In this document: positions 28,435-39,696 of the stretch, piece by piece
How the letters are laid out: each line of letters opens with the position of its first letter
How positions within the stretch are numbered: the first letter of the stretch is position 1
NCBI GenBank assembly: GCA_947498595.1
Contig: CANMKX010000009.1
Span: forward strand, 116,749-180,748
Length of the DNA stretch: 64,000 bases
Direction of reading: 5' to 3'
Source of the DNA: an uncultured Aquimarina sp.
GTDB taxonomy: Bacteria; Bacteroidota; Bacteroidia; Flavobacteriales; Flavobacteriaceae
Position numbers and translations under genes: made by a program
Notes under the pieces: generated by a model
Database searches by the model: none
What the model was told of the DNA's origin: nothing
What the model saw: the letters and a program-made list of their open reading frames with translations, nothing else

Positions 28435-28492
28435 TAAGACTGCTTATTATTTAGATTTTAATAATTGACATCTATTTAATTTTTAATGTTTG

Positions 28493-28523
28493 GCGCTCTA
28501 CTTTATAAGTAGAGCGCTTTTTT
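28493..28523 (+). terminator. Terminator after TSP3 paralogue 2
   Basis: An 11-bp GC-rich perfect stem (28493-28503 with 28507-28517), a 3-nt loop and a T run to 28523. Confidence 0.93.
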
Positions 28524-28823
28524 ATTATATACTATATTCATTAATAAAAAATCATTACTAATTTTGACTCAATAATAATTTAAATCACTTTTTAAATTAA
28601 CATTATTTTTAACAATTAAAATTTTGAATTACCATTCAATTATTAAGAATTTTTAACATAATTATCAACGATAATTACTGTCAACGACTTAAGTCGTTTG
28701 ATTCTTTCTTTCTTATAATCTATAGCAATTCTATATACTATTCTATTTTGTTAATTATCTGATAAATCCTAGTAAACACAGTACTTCGTGATCTAATGCA
28801 CACATTATTTACAACACTTTAAA

Positions 28824-28831
28824 TAACTTTG
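28824..28831 (+). promoter_or_regulatory. TAnnTTTG -7 box before TSP3 paralogue 3
   Basis: TAACTTTG is an exact match to the Bacteroidota -7 consensus. Transcription would start near 28838, giving an untranslated leader of about 100 nt. I could not fix a convincing -33 element. Confidence 0.5.
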
Positions 28832-28936
28832 CAAAGAACTTATAAGTTTAAAAATTCATGTTCATATATGCATGAATTGATATTGCGCTCTATCATTTCT
28901 AATTATTTATTTAACTAAAAACGATTTTTTTATTTA

Positions 28937-31042
28937 ATGAAAAAACACCCGATTACTAAGAAATTAAATAACCTAGTTTCAATGCTATTATTGTTACTAT
29001 TATTTATCCCTACTTTTGGCTCTGTACAAGCGCAAACAGCAATAGAAATTAAGCCTACAAGTTTTGCTAAAGATTCTTACAACGACTGGAAATTAAAAAC
29101 TAGTAATAAACAAAAAAGAGAATCCTTAAAAAATAATGTTATTAACGGAATTGATAGTGATAATGATGGTATTACAGATACTCAGTCGTGTACAGAAGGA
29201 ACATCTCTGTCTGAAACATTTGTACAAGATAATCTAAATAATATACTATCTGTAAATTTAGAAAACAATACTACAGAACATTTATGTCGTTACAACGGTA
29301 CTGTTTTTGGAGATATCGCAAGTGATCAAAATGGAAATATTTATGGTATATCTCTAAACGAACCTAATAGCAAAAAATCTAAAATATACCGTCTTGATAA
29401 AAACTGTAGAAAAACATTTATTAGAACTCATCCCGAAAAAGGTGGTAATGGTTTATCTATCCTTCCTGGTAACAGAATGCTTGCTGGTCAAAATTCTAGT
29501 AGCAAGGTTTATTTGTATAACAATTTAGGTCAAAGTTCTCCTACTGTATGGCATGATTTTGGTCAAGGACGATCTGGTGGTGATTTTATCTATTTAAATG
29601 GTAAAGTTTATGTTGCTTGGTTAATTGTACGTGACCGTGAAGAACCTGATTATGGTAATTGGGATTATTATTTATATGAAGTAACTATTGACGCTAATTT
29701 TAAATATGTAAGTCATAAAACAATAGGTCAATTACCTTTACGATCATATGGTTTAGCTATTCATAATAAAACATTATATGTAACTTCAAGACCAGAACGT
29801 CAACGTGCAAGTATATATAAAATAAAAATGGCACCTTTTTCTTTAACTCGTGTTTACCAACACCATATTGCAGATGGTTATACTTTTTATGGTACAACGA
29901 CTCGCACAGAAAGTAGCGAAGGTGTTTGCATTTCTGATGCAGATGATGATAACGATGGTATTCTAGACATTGTAGAAAATGGCGGTATAGATCCTGATGC
30001 AAATGGTCTTGGAAATGATCTTGATACAGACGGTGATGGTACTCCTAACTATTTAGATTTAGATAGTGATAATGATGGTTGTTTTGATGTTATTGAAGCT
30101 GGTTTCGAAGATCCTGATAATGATGGTCGTCTTGGTAGTTCGGCTATTAATATAGATACAAATGGTATTGTAACTAGTGCTGCAGGATATACTACTCCTC
30201 TTGATACAAATTCAAATCAAGTTCCTGATTACTTAGAAGTAAGTACAACAAGTTTTACTCAAACAGAATTACCTCAAAATATTACTGTAGCTTGTGGTAA
30301 CGTTCCAGATGCAATAACATTGACAACAGATAATAATTCTGAAGTATATTTTACTGAGAGCGTTTTAGGTTCTCTTCATAGTTGTGCCATTATTACTAGA
30401 ACATGGTTTACACAAATGGATAACTGTGGAAATAAGCTAACTCATAAACAAATTATTACTGTAGAAGACAATATTTCACCAGCATTTGTAGAACCACTTC
30501 CTACTGATCTTTTAGTATTGGCCTCAAATATACCTGAACCAGCAATTTTGACTGCGACTGATAATTGCGGTGAAGTAAAAGTAATATTTAATGAAATTGT
30601 TATAGATAGACAATGTAATACGACATTAGTTCGTATTTGGACTGTAACAGATGCATGTGGAAATACTACTGAGCATAGACAACGTATCAATGTTGCTTAT
30701 TTTGAAGATGAATCTGAGCAGTTAATTGATTCTACTACAACTTCTGATTTAAATACTTCTAAAGAAAATACTCCTAATACATCTAGTATTTCTCATACGC
30801 TTACTACTTCCAAAATTACGATGCATCCTAATCCTACAACTGGTAGTGTTCAAGTAATGGGAATAGATAAGTCTGATAAATCAACAACTATCGTTGTTAC
30901 AAACTTATTAGGACAAACAATATTTTCTAAGAAAGATACAAATACTATTAATTTAGAAAAACAACCTAATGGTATCTATTTCATATCTCTTTACAATACC
31001 GATGGTAAAAAAATAAAGACTGATCGTATCATTAAAAAGTAA
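28937..31042 (+). CDS. TSP3-repeat T9SS surface protein, paralogue 3
   Basis: A 701-residue paralogue with the same order of parts: signal peptide (ending near VQAQ), DSDNDGITD, propeller-like domain (LCRYNGTVFGDIASD; GGDFIYLNGKVYVAW), TSP3 repeats, two HYR-like domains (LPQNITVACGNVPDA; LPTDLLVLASNIPE) and a T9SS sorting domain (MHPNPTTGSVQVMG). It is the most diverged of the three in the N-terminal third, but the TSP3 and C-terminal parts stay close. The cysteine pairs of the HYR-like domains are kept (DNCGN, TDACGN). Each paralogue seems to be transcribed separately. Function unknown. Confidence 0.85.
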   Translation: MKKHPITKKLNNLVSMLLLLLLFIPTFGSVQAQTAIEIKPTSFAKDSYNDWKLKTSNKQKRESLKNNVINGIDSDNDGITDTQSCTEGTSLSETFVQDNLNNILSVNLENNTTEHLCRYNGTVFGDIASDQNGNIYGISLNEPNSKKSKIYRLDKNCRKTFIRTHPEKGGNGLSILPGNRMLAGQNSSSKVYLYNNLGQSSPTVWHDFGQGRSGGDFIYLNGKVYVAWLIVRDREEPDYGNWDYYLYEVTIDANFKYVSHKTIGQLPLRSYGLAIHNKTLYVTSRPERQRASIYKIKMAPFSLTRVYQHHIADGYTFYGTTTRTESSEGVCISDADDDNDGILDIVENGGIDPDANGLGNDLDTDGDGTPNYLDLDSDNDGCFDVIEAGFEDPDNDGRLGSSAINIDTNGIVTSAAGYTTPLDTNSNQVPDYLEVSTTSFTQTELPQNITVACGNVPDAITLTTDNNSEVYFTESVLGSLHSCAIITRTWFTQMDNCGNKLTHKQIITVEDNISPAFVEPLPTDLLVLASNIPEPAILTATDNCGEVKVIFNEIVIDRQCNTTLVRIWTVTDACGNTTEHRQRINVAYFEDESEQLIDSTTTSDLNTSKENTPNTSSISHTLTTSKITMHPNPTTGSVQVMGIDKSDKSTTIVVTNLLGQTIFSKKDTNTINLEKQPNGIYFISLYNTDGKKIKTDRIIKK

Positions 31043-31095
31043 TAACAATAATTACCCCTAATAACACAGTTTTGTTCTGTTTTTATTAGACGCAA

Positions 31096-31125
31096 AAGGA
31101 TCGATATTATATAATATCGATCCTT
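31096..31125. terminator. Terminator after TSP3 paralogue 3
   Basis: A 13-bp perfect stem (31096-31108 with 31113-31125) and a 4-nt loop between two convergent genes. It is followed by a T-rich stretch. Confidence 0.88.
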
Positions 31126-31149
31126 ATTTTTTATTACTTAATTTTTCTA

Positions 31150-32373
31150 TTATTCTGCTAATAATTCTGAGATAAACCCTTCGAATTCATTTTTAAAATC
31201 CACGTATTTTTCTCCAGTAGCTGGCCCATTAAATCCTGTGTGGATCTTTCTAACCTTTCCTTTTTTATCTATAAAAATTGATGTTGGGTAAGATAATACA
31301 TGATTTAACATAGGTAATTTTTCTTGCGCTTTTTTCTTATCAGTTGTTCCGTATTGAGCTAGTAAGATCGGATATTCTACTTTCAATTTTTTCTTTAATC
31401 TATTAATAGATTTAAAACCTTTCTCTTCAGTTTTAGCATATTCAAAAGCTAGAGCAACAAATTCAACTCCTTTATTTTTATTTTCTTTATAATAGTTTAC
31501 ATAGTACTTTGTTTCATCCATACAATTAGGACACCATGTACCCATTATTTGGATCACTGTTACTTTATCTTTAAATCGTTGATCAGATAACGAAACTGTT
31601 TTTCCTTTGGTATTAGGAAAACTAAAATCTAACGATTCATAACCTTCATTCAAAAAAGTTAATTCATTAGCCGATGGTAATTCGTATGCATCATTTCTCT
31701 TGGCTACAAAAGGTTCTTTAAAATGATTTCCAGAATAAAATTGTCCTTCAATCAAACTATCTGAAACTTTGGCTGTAAATAGAAAAGCATGCGCTCCATC
31801 AAAAGTAGAGAGTTTCAATTCATCACCATCTACAATTCCTTCAAGATAACGATAATCTCCTGTGGTTGTTCTAAATGTACCTGTTACTTTATCTCCTTTT
31901 TGTTTAAAGACACCTTTAGCAATGTATCTATTTTCAGGACTATCAGCACTAAAAACTGTTTCCCAACTACCCGAAATATTAAATGTCGCATTTAAATGTT
32001 GTACAAATCTTTCTTCAGCACCGTATTCAGCTTTAAAAGGAACTGTTCTATTCAGGCTTGGTTTTATAAAACTCCCAGAAAAATTCATTTCGTCATGAAT
32101 TTTGGCTGCTATATACCCCTCAAAAACAGGCATTTTAATAAAAATAGAATCTTTTTTTATGGTAACTTCATCTATTTCTATTTCTTCTTCGGCGTTAAAT
32201 ACACTAAGATTTTGATTTTTATCTACTTTAAAAATGAAAGGTAGATTTTTTTCATCTTGTACAGCTAATTCAGCCCTCCACGTACCTTCTTTTATCGTTA
32301 CATCATTTTTCTTTACTGTTTCATTACAAGAAATCATTAAAAAAACAAGGGCTAAAGCTCCTAAATACCTCAT
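31150..32373 (-). CDS. TlpA-like thiol-disulfide lipoprotein
   Basis: A 407-residue lipoprotein (lipobox ending MISC, acylated C16). The N-terminal half (about 20-235) is beta-rich and unrecognised, as often seen in Bacteroidota TlpA proteins. The C-terminal thioredoxin-like domain (about 245-405) carries the active site WCPNC (C281, C284) in IQIMGTWCPNCMDE, and a cis-proline region YPTSIFIDKKGKVRKIHTG. It should be periplasmic and reduce or exchange protein disulfides, for instance in cytochrome maturation. It is divergent from pheT, which has its own promoter. Confidence 0.9.
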   Translation of the reverse strand: MRYLGALALVFLMISCNETVKKNDVTIKEGTWRAELAVQDEKNLPFIFKVDKNQNLSVFNAEEEIEIDEVTIKKDSIFIKMPVFEGYIAAKIHDEMNFSGSFIKPSLNRTVPFKAEYGAEERFVQHLNATFNISGSWETVFSADSPENRYIAKGVFKQKGDKVTGTFRTTTGDYRYLEGIVDGDELKLSTFDGAHAFLFTAKVSDSLIEGQFYSGNHFKEPFVAKRNDAYELPSANELTFLNEGYESLDFSFPNTKGKTVSLSDQRFKDKVTVIQIMGTWCPNCMDETKYYVNYYKENKNKGVEFVALAFEYAKTEEKGFKSINRLKKKLKVEYPILLAQYGTTDKKKAQEKLPMLNHVLSYPTSIFIDKKGKVRKIHTGFNGPATGEKYVDFKNEFEGFISELLAE

Positions 32374-32506
32374 ATTAATATACTTTATTCAATTTTACAG
32401 TCTCATGATTTAGAAATTCCTTTCATAAAAAGACATGAAAACTTATTTTATATTCAAACCTAGGTGATAAAGTTACTTCTTTTTTAAATAATGAAACGGC
32501 ATTTAT

Positions 32507-32514
32507 TATATTTG
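32507..32514 (+). promoter_or_regulatory. TAnnTTTG -7 box of pheT
   Basis: TATATTTG matches the Bacteroidota -7 consensus exactly and lies 25 bp before the pheT start codon. This would give a leader of about 20 nt. Confidence 0.6.
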
Positions 32515-32539
32515 CGACTTATAAAATTAAGAGACATAC

Positions 32540-34966
32540 ATGAAGATTTCATATAACTGGCTGAAACAATTTATCAAACTAGATTGGGATTCTGAAAAAA
32601 CAGGAGAACTTCTTACCGATCTTGGTCTTGAAGTTGAAGGAATACACTCCTACCAAAGTATAAAAGGTGGTTTAGAGGGTATAGTAGTTGGACACGTTTT
32701 AAGTTGTGAACAACATCCTAATGCAGATAAGCTTAGTGTAACTAAGGTTGATTTGGGAACAGGAGAACCTGTACAAATTGTTTGTGGTGCTCCTAATGTT
32801 GCTGCAGGTCAAAAAGTTCCTATAGCTACTATTGGTACCAAACTATATGATGAAAATGGAGAGGAATGGAAAATTAAAAAAGGAAAAATTAGAGGTGAAG
32901 AAAGCCATGGTATGATTTGCGCCGAAGACGAATTAGGTCTAGGTAAAGGTCATGATGGAATCATGGTTCTTGACGACACTCTTAAAGTTGGAACCAAGGC
33001 TGCTGATATATTTGATATAGAAAACGATCAGATTTTTGAAATCGGATTAACTCCTAATCGTGCTGATGCAATGAGTCATTGGGGTACTGCTCGTGATTTA
33101 AAAGCTGGTTTATTACAAAAGGAAATTTCTTTAGAATTAATCACTCCATCAGTAAGTAGTTTTCATGTTGAGAATCGTTTACATAAAATAGATATTGATG
33201 TATTAGAACCTACATTAGCTCCTCGCTATTGTGGTGTTACTATATCTGATATTAAGGTTGGAGAATCTCCTGCTTGGCTACAACATAGATTAAAAGCTAT
33301 TGGTTTATCACCTATCAATAATGTAGTTGATGTTACTAATTATGTATTGCATGAATTAGGTCAACCACTACATGCTTTTGATTCTAATCAAATTTCAGGG
33401 AATAAAATTGAAGTTAAAACATTAGAGTCTGGTACAAAATTCACTACTTTAGATGAAGTAGAACGTGAGTTACATGCAGAAGATTTAATGATTTGCGATG
33501 AAGAGAAACCTCTTTGTATTGCAGGAGTTTTTGGTGGTATTAATTCTGGTGTAAAAAATGAGACTACTTCTATATTTTTAGAAAGTGCTTATTTTAATCC
33601 TGTGAGTGTTCGTAAAACTGCAAAACGTCATGGACTTAATACTGATGCTTCTTTTAGATTTGAAAGAGGAATTGATCCAAACATGACTAAATACGCATTG
33701 AAACGTGCTGCTTTACTAATCCAAGAACTTGCTGGAGGTCATATAACAAGTGATATAGTTGATTTATATCCTAAAAAAATAGAAGATTTCCAAGTGTTTC
33801 TTTCATTTGATAATGCGACTAAGTTAATTGGAGAAGAATTACCTAGAGAAACTATTAAAAGTATTTTATCATCTTTAGAAATAAAGGTTAATAATGTTAC
33901 TGAAACAGGTATTGGACTTACTATCCCTGCATATCGTAATGATGTACAAAGAGAAGCCGATGTAATTGAAGAAATTTTACGTGTATATGGTTATAACAAC
34001 ATCAAATTCACCGAAAAATTAAATGCCTCAATTTCTCCAGTCAATAAATTTGAAGATTATAAATTACAAAATGTAATCGCAAATCAATTAGTCGCTCAAG
34101 GGTATTATGAGACTATGGCCAATTCGTTGACAACTCCTAATTATACTAATTTAAGTGAGCAATTAAAGGAAGAGTCAAATGTAAATATCTTAAATCCATT
34201 AAGTCAAGATTTATCTGTAATGCGTCAATCATTACTTTTTTCTGGATTAGAAGCTATTTCATATAACATTAATAGACGTCGCTCGGATCTTAAATTTTTC
34301 GAATTTGGAAAAACATATCACAATTATGAAAGTGGTCGCGTAGAGAACAAACATTTAAGTGTTTTTGTAACAGGGAATAGAACTCAAGAAAGTTGGACTA
34401 ATCCAACCAAGCAAAGTGATTTCTTTTTCTTAAAAGCTACCTTATTAAGAGTTTTAGATCGTTTAGGGATTTCAAATCTTAAGGCAAGTCCAATAAAAAA
34501 TGATGTTTTTTCTGAAGGAATTGCTCTTAGTTTAGGTAAAACAAAAATGGTTGAATTTGGTATTGTAAAAAAATCTATACTTAAGTCTTTTAGCATAGCA
34601 CAAGAAGTATTATATGCTGATTTTAATTGGGATAATGTAATTGATTTTGCTAAGCACAATAAAATAAAATTTAAAGACATTCCCAAATTCCCTGAAGTTA
34701 GACGTGACTTTGCATTGCTTATTGATAGTAAAACTACATTTGACGAAATCTATACGATAGCAAAGCAAACAGAGAAAAAGATTTTACAAAAAATAGATTT
34801 ATTTGATGTGTATCAAGGTAAAAATTTACCTGATGGAAAAAAATCTTATGCAGTAAGTTTTATTTTCCAAGATCAAAATAAAACACTTACTGATAAACAA
34901 ATTGATAAAATCATGAATAAGCTTCAACAGAATTTTGAAAATAAATTAGGAGCTGAATTAAGATAA
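32540..34966 (+). CDS. pheT: Phenylalanine-tRNA ligase beta subunit
   Basis: The beta subunit of the alpha2-beta2 synthetase that charges tRNA-Phe. The 808-residue length is normal. Domains are an N-terminal EMAP/tRNA-binding OB fold (about 40-150, VVGHVLSCEQHPNADKLSVTKVD, with a break), the B3/4 editing domain (about 210-390, PINNVVDVTNYVLHELGQPLHAFD), B5 (about 405-475), the catalytic-like core (about 490-700), and the anticodon-binding ferredoxin-fold domain at the end (FPEVRRDFALLIDSKTTF). The alpha subunit gene is not beside it, which is common in Bacteroidota. A strong terminator follows at 34984-35015. Confidence 0.97.
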   Translation: MKISYNWLKQFIKLDWDSEKTGELLTDLGLEVEGIHSYQSIKGGLEGIVVGHVLSCEQHPNADKLSVTKVDLGTGEPVQIVCGAPNVAAGQKVPIATIGTKLYDENGEEWKIKKGKIRGEESHGMICAEDELGLGKGHDGIMVLDDTLKVGTKAADIFDIENDQIFEIGLTPNRADAMSHWGTARDLKAGLLQKEISLELITPSVSSFHVENRLHKIDIDVLEPTLAPRYCGVTISDIKVGESPAWLQHRLKAIGLSPINNVVDVTNYVLHELGQPLHAFDSNQISGNKIEVKTLESGTKFTTLDEVERELHAEDLMICDEEKPLCIAGVFGGINSGVKNETTSIFLESAYFNPVSVRKTAKRHGLNTDASFRFERGIDPNMTKYALKRAALLIQELAGGHITSDIVDLYPKKIEDFQVFLSFDNATKLIGEELPRETIKSILSSLEIKVNNVTETGIGLTIPAYRNDVQREADVIEEILRVYGYNNIKFTEKLNASISPVNKFEDYKLQNVIANQLVAQGYYETMANSLTTPNYTNLSEQLKEESNVNILNPLSQDLSVMRQSLLFSGLEAISYNINRRRSDLKFFEFGKTYHNYESGRVENKHLSVFVTGNRTQESWTNPTKQSDFFFLKATLLRVLDRLGISNLKASPIKNDVFSEGIALSLGKTKMVEFGIVKKSILKSFSIAQEVLYADFNWDNVIDFAKHNKIKFKDIPKFPEVRRDFALLIDSKTTFDEIYTIAKQTEKKILQKIDLFDVYQGKNLPDGKKSYAVSFIFQDQNKTLTDKQIDKIMNKLQQNFENKLGAELR

Positions 34967-34983
34967 ATAAAAAAACACTCATT

Positions 34984-35015
34984 AAAAGCTGTTCTTATTA
35001 ATAAGAACAGCTTTT
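34984..35015 (+). terminator. Terminator after pheT
   Basis: A 15-bp perfect stem (34984-34998 with 35001-35015) with a minimal loop and a T run. Confidence 0.92.
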
Positions 35016-35153
35016 TTAGTTTAATAATTTTTATCTTAGTAGTGAATCTAAATTCAAGTTTTAACAGAGTAAGCATACAATTAATATATATCGAATAAGA
35101 AAGCTCTTTTTTTATATTTCGACTTATAAATTATAATTATCAACAGAATTAAT

Positions 35154-35387
35154 ATGAGTATATTTCCAGATAGCGAATACGAGCGTGTTTATACAGGAAG
35201 CGCTATTAATGTTCAATTTTTACAAACGGTACTTCAAGACAGTAATATCAATTCTATCAAACGAGACGACTTTGAGTCTGGTCTTAGAGGTGGTTTTGGA
35301 GGTGGATTACCTAATCAAGTTCAGCTTTTTGTTAAAAAGACAGATGCTGATATCGCAACCCCGATTATAGAAAAAAGTTTATCTTAA
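35154..35387 (+). CDS. DUF2007 small protein
   Basis: A 77-residue protein with the DUF2007 pattern: YERVYTGSAINVQFLQTVLQDSNINS, broken here at the turn, and a later VQLFVKKTDADIATPII. The family is sometimes called 'putative signal transducing protein' and is thought to bind a ligand through a ferredoxin-like fold. No function is known. It is followed 14 bp later by a small membrane-protein gene, likely in one transcript. Confidence 0.8.
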   Translation: MSIFPDSEYERVYTGSAINVQFLQTVLQDSNINSIKRDDFESGLRGGFGGGLPNQVQLFVKKTDADIATPIIEKSLS

Positions 35388-35401
35388 AAACATACTATTT
35401 T

Positions 35402-35611
35402 ATGGAAAATAATACGAACCCAAATAAAAAATCATGGAATTTAATGATAGGAATTGCTCTTGTCGTTTTCGGAAGTTTTAGATTATATAATAGACTTCTA
35501 GATGAAAATGATCTTTCAATTCTGAGGATCGTATTAACTATTGGTTTCATTATTTACGGAATTTATATGATATACATGCATTTTAATCCTCCTACAGATA
35601 ATAATCAATAA
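35402..35611 (+). CDS. Small hypothetical membrane protein
   Basis: A 69-residue protein with two hydrophobic segments (about 14-30 and 40-60) joined by a short polar loop (NRLLDENDLS) and a polar tail. No family was recognised. Its 14-bp distance from the DUF2007 gene and the terminator at 35633-35665 make a two-gene operon likely. Confidence 0.7.
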   Translation: MENNTNPNKKSWNLMIGIALVVFGSFRLYNRLLDENDLSILRIVLTIGFIIYGIYMIYMHFNPPTDNNQ

Positions 35612-35632
35612 AATGTAATTACAAAAAACGAC

Positions 35633-35665
35633 AAAAGAGGATTTATTTAATATAAATCCTCTTTT
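35633..35665. terminator. Bidirectional terminator
   Basis: A 14-bp perfect stem (35633-35646 with 35652-35665) with a 5-nt loop, between the small membrane-protein gene and the convergent ABC-F gene. Confidence 0.9.
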
Positions 35666-35699
35666 GTTATTTTTTAGTTGTTATTTAAATCAACTTATC

Positions 35700-37376
<1,677 letters not shown>

Positions 37377-37497
37377 TCAAGAAACATTCCTTTCTTTATT
37401 ATACAATTAACGTATAATTAACTAGCTACTTCTATCATTACATTTATTTTTGGTTGTTTTTTATAAATCGCTTATAATTATATAGTGAGTTTTTAAT

Positions 37498-38913
37498 ATG
37501 AGATCATTTTTATTTATTCTTTTTTCTATTGTTTTTGCTAGTTTCTTTCAAGGGTGTCAATCCGTTGATTCATCTACTAACAAAAGTGCCTTCTTTGGAG
37601 GAGAAATTATAAATCCTACAACTAATTATGTTTTATTTTATAAACAGCAAGCCCAAAATAACGCGGATACTATATTTTTAGATAAGTATAATCGTTTTGC
37701 TTATAAAGTTGATTCTATTAAAGAAAATTTATATTATTTCAAACACAATCGTGAATCTCAAATAGTTTTATTAAAAGAATCTGATAGTATATTATTACGT
37801 TTAAATACCATCGAATTTGATGAATCTTTGGTTTTTTCTGGTACCGGAGCTAAGAAAAATAATTTCTTAATTGATATCTTTTTGGATAACGAAAAAGAGA
37901 GAGCTTTGATGAAAGAATATTCTAAGTTATCGGCTATAGATTTTAAACGATCACAGGACTCCTTATTACAATTGCGTTTTGATCGTTTTAACAAATTCAT
38001 TAAAAAAAATTCTTTAAGTAATTATACAATAAACACTCTTAAATCTAGCTTTCTATACGAATATAATACTAGGTTTGAAATGTATTTAAAAATGCATTAT
38101 GGGACTATCACTGATATAGAAGCTATTAAAAAGAATTTACCTATTTCTTTTTATGAATATCGTAAGCATGTTAACTTTAATGATAGTACGTTAATACGCT
38201 CCTATGCATATTCAAGATTTATTAATAATTATATCATTAATAAGACCTATGTTGATTTTGCTAAAGGACAACCTGATAGTAAAACTGCTTTTGAAAAAAC
38301 AATGTATCAATTAAATCTAATTGATACACTTATAAAAGAGCCTGTCTTACGAAATTTATATTTAAAACATAAATCGTATCATTATATTAAAAAAAATAAT
38401 AATGCTAACTTATCTAAGTTAGTTTTAGCAAGTTTTCTTGAAAAATCCACTAATTCTGTACATAAGAATTACTTAAGAAAGATAACTTATACTGCAAATA
38501 GATTAATTCCTGGAAACGATTTTCCAGATCAAAATCTGATTGATATCAATAATCAAGTTAAACCTATTTCTAACTTATATAAAAAACCCATAACTGCTTT
38601 ATACTTTTGGTCTGTTAATAATCCTTTTAAATTTAAACGTATTCATAACAAAATAGCTCATTTAAGGAGTAAATATCCTAATATTGATTTTATAGGTATA
38701 AATATTAGCAAAAAACAATCTAAAAATTGGAAACATGCTATTAAACGTTATAATTACAATCCTGATTATGAATTTACGTTTGAAAATAGAGATTGTTCGC
38801 TAGAAGAAATTTTGTTCTCTGATACGAATAAGATTGTTTTAATAAATAAGGAAGGTATAATTATTAATGCCAATGCAGAATTAACAGGAGATCTAGAAAA
38901 GCAATTTCAATAA
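37498..38913 (+). CDS. Lipoprotein with a thioredoxin-like domain lacking CxxC
   Basis: A 471-residue lipoprotein (lipobox ending FFQGC, C20). The overall plan is that of Bacteroidota TlpA-like proteins: an N-terminal DUF4369-like beta domain (about 30-115), a long helical middle (about 125-330), and a C-terminal thioredoxin-like fold (about 340-470; FPDQNLIDINNQVK, KPITALYFWS, then VLINKEGIIINANAEL). Where TlpA has WCxxC this protein reads FWSVNNPFK (W371), so both catalytic cysteines are gone. A redox role is unlikely; it may bind a partner. It is followed by a terminator shared with the convergent aldolase gene. Confidence 0.75.
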   Translation: MRSFLFILFSIVFASFFQGCQSVDSSTNKSAFFGGEIINPTTNYVLFYKQQAQNNADTIFLDKYNRFAYKVDSIKENLYYFKHNRESQIVLLKESDSILLRLNTIEFDESLVFSGTGAKKNNFLIDIFLDNEKERALMKEYSKLSAIDFKRSQDSLLQLRFDRFNKFIKKNSLSNYTINTLKSSFLYEYNTRFEMYLKMHYGTITDIEAIKKNLPISFYEYRKHVNFNDSTLIRSYAYSRFINNYIINKTYVDFAKGQPDSKTAFEKTMYQLNLIDTLIKEPVLRNLYLKHKSYHYIKKNNNANLSKLVLASFLEKSTNSVHKNYLRKITYTANRLIPGNDFPDQNLIDINNQVKPISNLYKKPITALYFWSVNNPFKFKRIHNKIAHLRSKYPNIDFIGINISKKQSKNWKHAIKRYNYNPDYEFTFENRDCSLEEILFSDTNKIVLINKEGIIINANAELTGDLEKQFQ

Positions 38914-38948
38914 AAAAAAGATCAAATAATATTTACTTGATCTTTTTT
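38914..38948. terminator. Bidirectional terminator
   Basis: A 12-bp perfect stem (38914-38925 with 38937-38948) with an 11-nt loop, A run on the left and T run on the right, between convergent genes. Confidence 0.85.
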
Positions 38949-38987
38949 AATAATTCTGTAATCTCCTTTTTAGATTACTTAATATTT

Positions 38988-39641
38988 TTAGTTTCCTTTT
39001 TTATAATCGGCTAAAAATTTCTCTAAACCTATATCTGTTAATGGATGTTTTAATAATCCTTCTATTGATGATAAAGGTCCTGTCATTACATCTGCTCCTA
39101 TCTTAGCACAATCTATAACGTGCATTGTATGTCTTACTGAAGCAGCTAATATTTCTGTCTCAAAAGCATAATTATCATATACCATTCTGATTTCTGCTAT
39201 TAAATTAAGTCCATCTGTAGAGATATCATCCAATCTACCAATAAATGGAGAAACATAAGTCGCCCCTGCTTTCGCTGCTAATAATGCTTGTCCAACAGAG
39301 AAAACCAAAGTACAATTTGTTTTTATTCCTTTATCGCTAAAATATTTTATTGCTTTAATTCCGTCTTTTATCATCGGAATTTTAACAATAATTTGCTCAT
39401 GAAGTTTAGCTAATTCTTCTCCTTCTTTAATCATTCCTTCATAATCTGTAGCAATTACTTCTGCACTTACATCTCCAGTAACGATATCACAAATTTTCTT
39501 GTAATGCTCTAAGATGTTTTCTCTCCCAGTAATCCCTTCTTTAGCCATTAAAGATGGATTGGTAGTTACTCCATCAAGAACTCCTAAATCTTGCGCTTCT
39601 TTAATTTGATCAAGATTTGCTGTGTCTATAAAAAACTTCAT
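38988..39641 (-). CDS. Transaldolase / fructose-6-phosphate aldolase family (TalC/Fsa-like)
   Basis: A short (217-residue) class I aldolase of the TalC/FSA group, which transfers or releases dihydroxyacetone units from sugar phosphates. The family signatures are [29 protein letters not shown], broken after GV, then the Schiff-base lysine in IIVKIPMI (about K87), and [19 protein letters not shown] with [11 protein letters not shown]. In most bacteria proteins of this length act as transaldolases or as fructose-6-phosphate aldolases; the sequence alone does not settle which. It has 55 bp between its start and the SDR stop, so it could be cotranscribed with the SDR gene. Confidence 0.92.
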   Translation of the reverse strand: MKFFIDTANLDQIKEAQDLGVLDGVTTNPSLMAKEGITGRENILEHYKKICDIVTGDVSAEVIATDYEGMIKEGEELAKLHEQIIVKIPMIKDGIKAIKYFSDKGIKTNCTLVFSVGQALLAAKAGATYVSPFIGRLDDISTDGLNLIAEIRMVYDNYAFETEILAASVRHTMHVIDCAKIGADVMTGPLSSIEGLLKHPLTDIGLEKFLADYKKGN

Positions 39642-39696
39642 AGCGTTGTGTTTTAATTTATTTAATGTTTTGTTTTCTTATTTTAAAAAATCAAAA

